From Glycomyces sp. L485 (GTDB lineage Bacteria > Actinomycetota > Actinomycetes > Mycobacteriales > Micromonosporaceae), in contig NZ_JAKZEW010000001.1 of the NCBI RefSeq assembly GCF_022548875.1, positions 264-64,263 on the forward strand: a DNA stretch of 64,000 nucleotides, in the 5' to 3' direction. Below are positions 60,113 to 64,000 of this stretch, piece after piece; the stretch's first letter is position 1; every line of letters begins with the position of its first letter. The notes under the pieces were generated by a model. It saw nothing but the letters and a program-made list of their open reading frames with translations. It was not told where the DNA came from and searched no databases. Made by a program: the position numbers and the translations under genes.

Positions 60113-60535
60113 TCACTTTGCGGACTTCGGGCCAGATCCGGCCAGCTCGGACAGGACGTCGAGGTAGTGCTGGTTGTACATGACGCCCAGGATGTTCCCG
60201 AAGGGGTCGATCACCGAGGCGGTCGTGAAACCCGGGCCGCGCTCGATCTTCGGTTCGTACTCCGTGGCGCCCATCGACTTCAGGCGCTCGAGTGTGGCGT
60301 CCAGGTCGTCGACGTGCCAGAAGATGATTTCCCCGCCCGGCACGGCTCCGAGGTCGTGCTTGGCGTAGTCGCCCTGGATCAGGCCGAGCTCGTGCTGGTA
60401 GTCGCCGATGCGGAACTCGGCGTACCCGCCGGGCACCTCGAAGTACGGTTCGACGCCGAGCAGCTCGGTGTACCAGGCCTTGGCGGCCTCCAGGTCCTCG
60501 GCGTAATAGCTGACGGTTGTGAATCCTCGCAACAT
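60113..60535 (-). CDS. VOC-family (glyoxalase/bleomycin-resistance) protein
   Basis: 140 aa with the paired beta-alpha-beta-beta-beta modules: FTTVSYYAEDLEAAKAWYTE and EIIFWHVDDLDATLERL, then DPFGNILGVMYN with a metal-ligand Glu not clearly present. Substrate unknown. ATG at 60535 with GAGGAGC upstream. The last residues (SELAGSGPKSAK) lie next to the IS701 remnant and may be altered by it. It diverges from the WYL regulator, a likely partner. Confidence 0.88.
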   Translation of the reverse strand: MLRGFTTVSYYAEDLEAAKAWYTELLGVEPYFEVPGGYAEFRIGDYQHELGLIQGDYAKHDLGAVPGGEIIFWHVDDLDATLERLKSMGATEYEPKIERGPGFTTASVIDPFGNILGVMYNQHYLDVLSELAGSGPKSAK

Positions 60536-60620
60536 GGCTTGCTCCTCGTTCGTCGTTGTTCCCCCACGTTAAGAGGCATTGCGGAACGTTTCGTTCCTCA
60601 ATGTGTGCGATATTGGGAGC

Positions 60621-61652
60621 ATGTTGGAGACCTCGGTGCGGCTGCTGCGGCTGCTCGCCGTCATGCAGTCCCGGCGCGACTGGACCGGCCCCGACCTGGC
60701 CGAGCGCCTCGGCGTCACCACCAGGACGGTCCGCAACGACGTCGACCGTCTGCGGACCCTCGGCTACCGGATCCGCTCGACCACCGGCAGCGCGGGCGGC
60801 TACCGCCTTGAGGCGGGAAACACCGTGCCGCCGCTGCTCCTCGACGAGGAGGAATCCGTAGCGGTCGCCATAGGCCTGGTGTCCGCGTCCTCCGGCTCGA
60901 TCGCCGGCATAGAGGAAACAGCCCTCCGAGCACTCATGAAACTGGAGCAGACGATGCCGTCGCGGCTCCGCCACCGAGTCGACATGCTCCGCGCGGCGAC
61001 TGTCACGGCATCCGGCACGGGCCCGCCTGTCGAGCCCGCGACACTCACCACCATCGCCGATGCCACCCGCCGTCGCGAACAGCTCCGCTTCGACTACGAG
61101 AGCCGCGACGGCCAAGAGTCGCGACGCCGAGCCGAGCCACACCGTCTCGTCTACACCGGCCTCCGCTGGTACCTCCTGGCCTGGGACGTCGATAGAGAAG
61201 ACTGGCGGACCTTCAGAGCGGACCGAATCGACCCCAGAACACCCAACGGCCCGCGCTTCACCCCCAAGAACCCACCGGAAGACGCGCTGACCCACGTCAT
61301 GACCGGCATCGGCTCGGGTGCGTGGAAGCACCAAGCCCGTATTCGGTTCGAGGTCCCGGCAACGACCGTCTCCGAAAGACTCCCACCAGGGAGCGGACTC
61401 CTCGAACCGATCGAAGGCGGCGGCTGTATCTGGCAAACGGGCAGCGACTCCCTGATCGACCTCGCCGCCTACATGACCAGGCTCGACCTGCCCTTCAAAG
61501 TAGAGTCCCCACCTGAACTCCGCACCTGCCTAGAAAACCTGGCCGCCCGCTTCAACGCCGCCGCCGACCGGGATCATTCGGTCAACGCGAGGTTAGTGCG
61601 GGTTCGGCCAGGTCCGAGCTTTCGCATTTATGCGATGGAGTATCCGAAATAG
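60621..61652 (+). CDS. HTH-WYL transcriptional regulator
   Basis: 343 aa. N-terminal HTH_11 helix-turn-helix (WTGPDLAERLGVTTRTVRND), middle WYL domain (PHRLVYTGLRWYLLAWDVDR, with W-Y-L), and a C-terminal WCX-like region. WYL regulators sense nucleic acids or small ligands. ATG at 60621 with GATATT six bases upstream. It diverges from the VOC gene, the usual layout for these regulators and their target. Its last 25 bases overlap the convergent FG-GAP gene. Confidence 0.9.
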   Translation: MLETSVRLLRLLAVMQSRRDWTGPDLAERLGVTTRTVRNDVDRLRTLGYRIRSTTGSAGGYRLEAGNTVPPLLLDEEESVAVAIGLVSASSGSIAGIEETALRALMKLEQTMPSRLRHRVDMLRAATVTASGTGPPVEPATLTTIADATRRREQLRFDYESRDGQESRRRAEPHRLVYTGLRWYLLAWDVDREDWRTFRADRIDPRTPNGPRFTPKNPPEDALTHVMTGIGSGAWKHQARIRFEVPATTVSERLPPGSGLLEPIEGGGCIWQTGSDSLIDLAAYMTRLDLPFKVESPPELRTCLENLAARFNAAADRDHSVNARLVRVRPGPSFRIYAMEYPK

Positions 61653-63157
61653 AGCGATTCCATGCCGTCGGCCGGGACGCCGAACGTGCCCGGCCGGATG
61701 AGGTCGGCCTCCCCGGTCCAGCCGGGGGCGATGCTGGAGGAAGGTATGCGGAAGACGATGCCGCCGTCCCAGTCCCAGGCTCCCGCGTAGAGGGAGCCGT
61801 TCGCCGAATGCAGCGGGAGTCCGAGGCCGGCGAGCTCCGCCGGTTCGACATCCGTCGTTCCGGCGAGCGCCGCGGCATCGATCGTGACGTCGTTGTCGCC
61901 GGGGGCGCCCGACATGGGGAAGACTTGGATCAGTCCGGCACCGTCGTCCTCGCCCGCTGTGTTGACGGCCAGGGCCACCTCGCTCCAGGTGGTGGGAACA
62001 GCGCCGTCCTGATCAACGAACGCCAGGGAGGAGCTGAAGTTGTCATGCCTCTCGGCGACTTCGGAGACGCCGGCGGTGTCCTGATGGAATGCCGCCTCCT
62101 CTTCGACGCCGTTCGGTCCGACCTCGAGCACGTGTACGATGCCGGCGTTCACGACCTCGCCGACGTCCTCGTATTCCGCACCGACGGCCAGGACGGCGCT
62201 TGCACCCGATTCCGCTCCGGACGGGGCGTAGTCCGCCATGGCGAGGACGGCGCCGAACCGGTCGTTGACCTCGGCCGTGTCGGATAGACCTCCGACGCCT
62301 TGCGAGTAGTTCCCGACGACGGAATAGGTTCCGGGAGTTGCCCCGTGTTCGAAGACATGCACTGTGCCGGAGGCGGCCACGTCGCTGGACCACTCGGTGG
62401 GGTTGCCGATCGCGAAGTATCCGCTAGAGGCCGCGACCGCTTCCCCGAAGTGGTCATTTGAGCCGTTCTCGCCCCCGACCCCGGGAACATCCTCGTGGAT
62501 GTCCACGGCGATCGACGGACGCATATACGTTATCTTGCCGCTGCTGTAAGTCGCGTTCCCGACCGACTCGCCGGGAGAGCCTATGAGCACGAACGGCTCG
62601 CCGTACTGGTCACGGCCCGCGGCCAGCGCGGCACCGAAGTGGTCGCCGACTTCCTCGGTGCCGGGCACGAGCCCGTCGCCCTGGTGGAAGATCTCGGCAC
62701 TGGACGGATCGAGGCCCTCGGGGGAGCCGTAGATCAATACGACCGCTCCAGCGCCGGAGACGTTCGCACTGTGCGACGGGATGCCGACGAACAGGTCGGC
62801 GCAGCCGTCGCCGTTCCAGTCGGTCGAGTCCAACACCTCCCCGAAGGCATCGTCCTGCACCGACAGCTCCGGGATATCGGCTTCCGAGATCAGCGACACG
62901 GCACCGTCGCCATAGAGGACGTTGATCCGTCCGGAGTAGTCGACGCCTTCCACCGTCGCATCTGGGTCGCCGAGCACGACATCGGCAGACCCATCGCCCT
63001 CGAAGTCGTTGAGGCTTGTTCCCGCGCATGTCTCCGCGGCGTGAACGGGGGAAGCTCCACCCGCCAGGACGGTGGTGGCCGCAACCGTGAGAGTGCCGAG
63101 GATTGCCAGACCCCTTGGCGTCCGAGGGCTGGGTTGAGTTCTTGCTGGGTCGGTCAT
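61628..63157 (-). CDS. Secreted FG-GAP (integrin-like propeller) protein
   Basis: 509 aa. Signal peptide about 1-40 (LAILGTLTVAATTVLAGG, cleavage after VHA). The mature part has repeated FG-GAP motifs with Ca-binding loops: DFEGDGSADVVLGDP, DWNGDGCADLFVGIP, DHFGAALAAG, DRFGAVLAM, forming a beta-propeller like integrin alpha chains. No catalytic domain or anchor is visible. A surface or extracellular binding role is inferred. ATG at 63157 with AAGAAGG upstream. Confidence 0.88.
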   Translation of the reverse strand: MTDPARTQPSPRTPRGLAILGTLTVAATTVLAGGASPVHAAETCAGTSLNDFEGDGSADVVLGDPDATVEGVDYSGRINVLYGDGAVSLISEADIPELSVQDDAFGEVLDSTDWNGDGCADLFVGIPSHSANVSGAGAVVLIYGSPEGLDPSSAEIFHQGDGLVPGTEEVGDHFGAALAAGRDQYGEPFVLIGSPGESVGNATYSSGKITYMRPSIAVDIHEDVPGVGGENGSNDHFGEAVAASSGYFAIGNPTEWSSDVAASGTVHVFEHGATPGTYSVVGNYSQGVGGLSDTAEVNDRFGAVLAMADYAPSGAESGASAVLAVGAEYEDVGEVVNAGIVHVLEVGPNGVEEEAAFHQDTAGVSEVAERHDNFSSSLAFVDQDGAVPTTWSEVALAVNTAGEDDGAGLIQVFPMSGAPGDNDVTIDAAALAGTTDVEPAELAGLGLPLHSANGSLYAGAWDWDGGIVFRIPSSSIAPGWTGEADLIRPGTFGVPADGMESLYFGYSIA

Positions 63158-63468
63158 GAGAGGACCTTCTTCTCGATGATGCGTCGAGGCAACGATGGTG
63201 CCGTCGAACTATTGTGCATATGGGACGATACCGACTGGATGAATCATGTCAAGACGGCGGTGTCGAACGTTTCCGGCCTCGCGTGCTCGACTACTTCCGA
63301 GCGCCGCATGCGAAGTACGCCGGACTCTGCTATCCAGCGGAGCCCAAGAGCCGCATGAAGACCTCAAAGTCCACCATGGTCGTCGGTGGGATGCGGGTCG
63401 GCAGCTGTGGGGGAGTTCTTCATCGTCTGCTGGGGGCGTTCGACTTTCCCGCAGGTGGTGGGCCGGTC
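63158..63468. other. Intergenic region with no supported gene
   Basis: About 310 bases. Plus-strand frames cross it but are antisense to the next gene or low in coding character. No clear operator or hairpin stands out. Confidence 0.4.
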
Positions 63469-64000
63469 TCAGTGTTCGTTGTAGCAGAGAATGAAATTGG
63501 TGCCGCCGGAGATGAGGGCGTCCACTTCGAGCGTCGAGTCGCCGCCTTCGCAGTGTTCTGCGACGCGATGGACATCCTCGTCCGTAAGCTCGGGCAGATC
63601 CGGAGTGATGATCACGTCGATCACCGTCCCGATCGAGTGCTCGTGGTCGCACGGCACGGTCCACCATGAGTCGCTGTCGTCGAAGCAGTCGCCCACCGAC
63701 GGCATGACGGGAAGCCGCCCGGACTGGTCGGCGGTCACGATAGCCCGCATGCAGGAGAGATAGGAGATGCTCCCGGTGTCGGTGTCAGAAAAGGTGACCA
63801 CGTCCAGCCAGGCTCGACCCGGTTGAGGGTTGCCGTAGTCCTCACCGCAGACCTCCACGACCGCGGACTCATCGGCGGTGCCCTCGGCGTCCACGAACCC
63901 GTCGACCTCGTCGCTGGCCGCGTACTCGACCCAGAAGGCCTCATCCGAATCGCACTCGACGTAGTTCAACGCCGGCCAGACCCACTCGGGCTCGTAGGGC
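63469..64000 (-). CDS. Septum-formation-domain protein, 5' end outside the window
   Basis: Partial; about 177 residues visible, running to the window edge. The frame stays open upstream of the TTG at 63969 (PYEPEWVWPALNYVECDSDE), so the start is beyond 64000. Two halves carry the GDCF...VPCDHEHS pattern of the septum-formation domain (PF13845 type): VMPSVGDCFDDSD with WWTVPCDHEHSIGTVID, preceded by a related block with CEDYG-like ... CMRAIV. Cysteines suggest an extracytoplasmic location. Function in division is only a family label. Confidence 0.65.
   Translation of the reverse strand, partial: PYEPEWVWPALNYVECDSDEAFWVEYAASDEVDGFVDAEGTADESAVVEVCGEDYGNPQPGRAWLDVVTFSDTDTGSISYLSCMRAIVTADQSGRLPVMPSVGDCFDDSDSWWTVPCDHEHSIGTVIDVIITPDLPELTDEDVHRVAEHCEGGDSTLEVDALISGGTNFILCYNEH

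Noticed and set aside
1-64000. CRISPR array, rRNA operon, intact prophage, known defence or secondary-metabolite cluster
   Set aside because: No regular spaced repeats, rRNA sequence, phage structural genes, Cas or restriction genes, or synthase modules were seen.

Overview
The window is a high-GC actinobacterial chromosome segment with about 55 intact protein genes, three tRNA genes (Asp-GTC, Glu-TTC, Pro-CGG) and several decayed gene fragments. Gene content points to a filamentous actinomycete. It has a MutT1-type Nudix/histidine phosphatase next to ppk, a DUF5709 protein, a bacterial GOLPH3 (GPP34) protein, a chaplin-like secreted protein, and the DUF2520-panC-panD / nadB-nadC / coaX order. 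Many genes appear leaderless, with a TANNNT box 6-7 bases before the start codon. I cannot name the genus from sequence alone; a Glycomyces-like or Micromonospora-like actinomycete is my best inference.

Layout. 0.5-9.7 kb: a secreted GH43-ricin glycosidase, radA, a HAD-IB phosphatase, a LacI regulator, an ArsR regulator, a substrate-binding membrane protein that converges on and overlaps an uncharacterised membrane protein, and a DUF368/PopT lipid-carrier flippase. 10-12 kb: two small secreted proteins, one with four chaplin-like repeats. 11.8-14.7 kb: an Hsp70-type ATPase fused through one membrane helix to an outside beta-propeller, in an operon with a membrane-anchored SRPBCC protein. 14.8-24 kb: a GH3 beta-glycosidase with CBM6, an Rpn-like nuclease, mutT1-ppk, DinB plus a broken copy, DUF5709, an integrase remnant and the Glu/Asp tRNA pair. 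24.2-31.3 kb: pheA, GPP34, an ArsR-type regulator with its MFS target, and a molybdate operon (HTH-TOBE regulator, modA, modB, modC). 31.5-39 kb: serS, DUF488, two Cof-type HAD phosphatases, DUF4395, an ABC-F protein and a MidA-type methyltransferase. 39-46 kb: one compact cofactor operon (DUF2520 oxidoreductase, panC, panD, an S10-like carboxypeptidase, nadB, nadC, coaX) joining CoA and NAD biosynthesis. 46-50.9 kb: a converging prfC-ksgA-ispE operon, a YqeY protein and a metallophosphoesterase.

51-60 kb looks like an accessory island. It starts at tRNA-Pro and ends near a 28-base imperfect copy of that tRNA's anticodon-arm region, followed by IS3-type and IS701-type transposase scraps. Its cargo is a fructan-use module: an FrcBCA-like sugar ABC importer, a Tat-exported GH32 fructanase, a truncated second GH32/GH68-like gene, and two LacI regulators with visible operators. 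The inferred logic is fructan hydrolysis outside the cell, monosaccharide import, and two separate repressors. The last 4 kb hold a VOC protein, a WYL regulator, a secreted FG-GAP protein and a septum-formation-domain protein cut by the window edge.

The points most worth following up are the Hsp70-TM-propeller/SRPBCC pair, the four-repeat chaplin-like protein, the tRNA-Pro-bounded fructan island, the recurrent TCCTATAGGA palindromes between genes, and the nested operator over the MFS start codon. I found no rRNA, CRISPR array, intact prophage or recognisable secondary-metabolite cluster.
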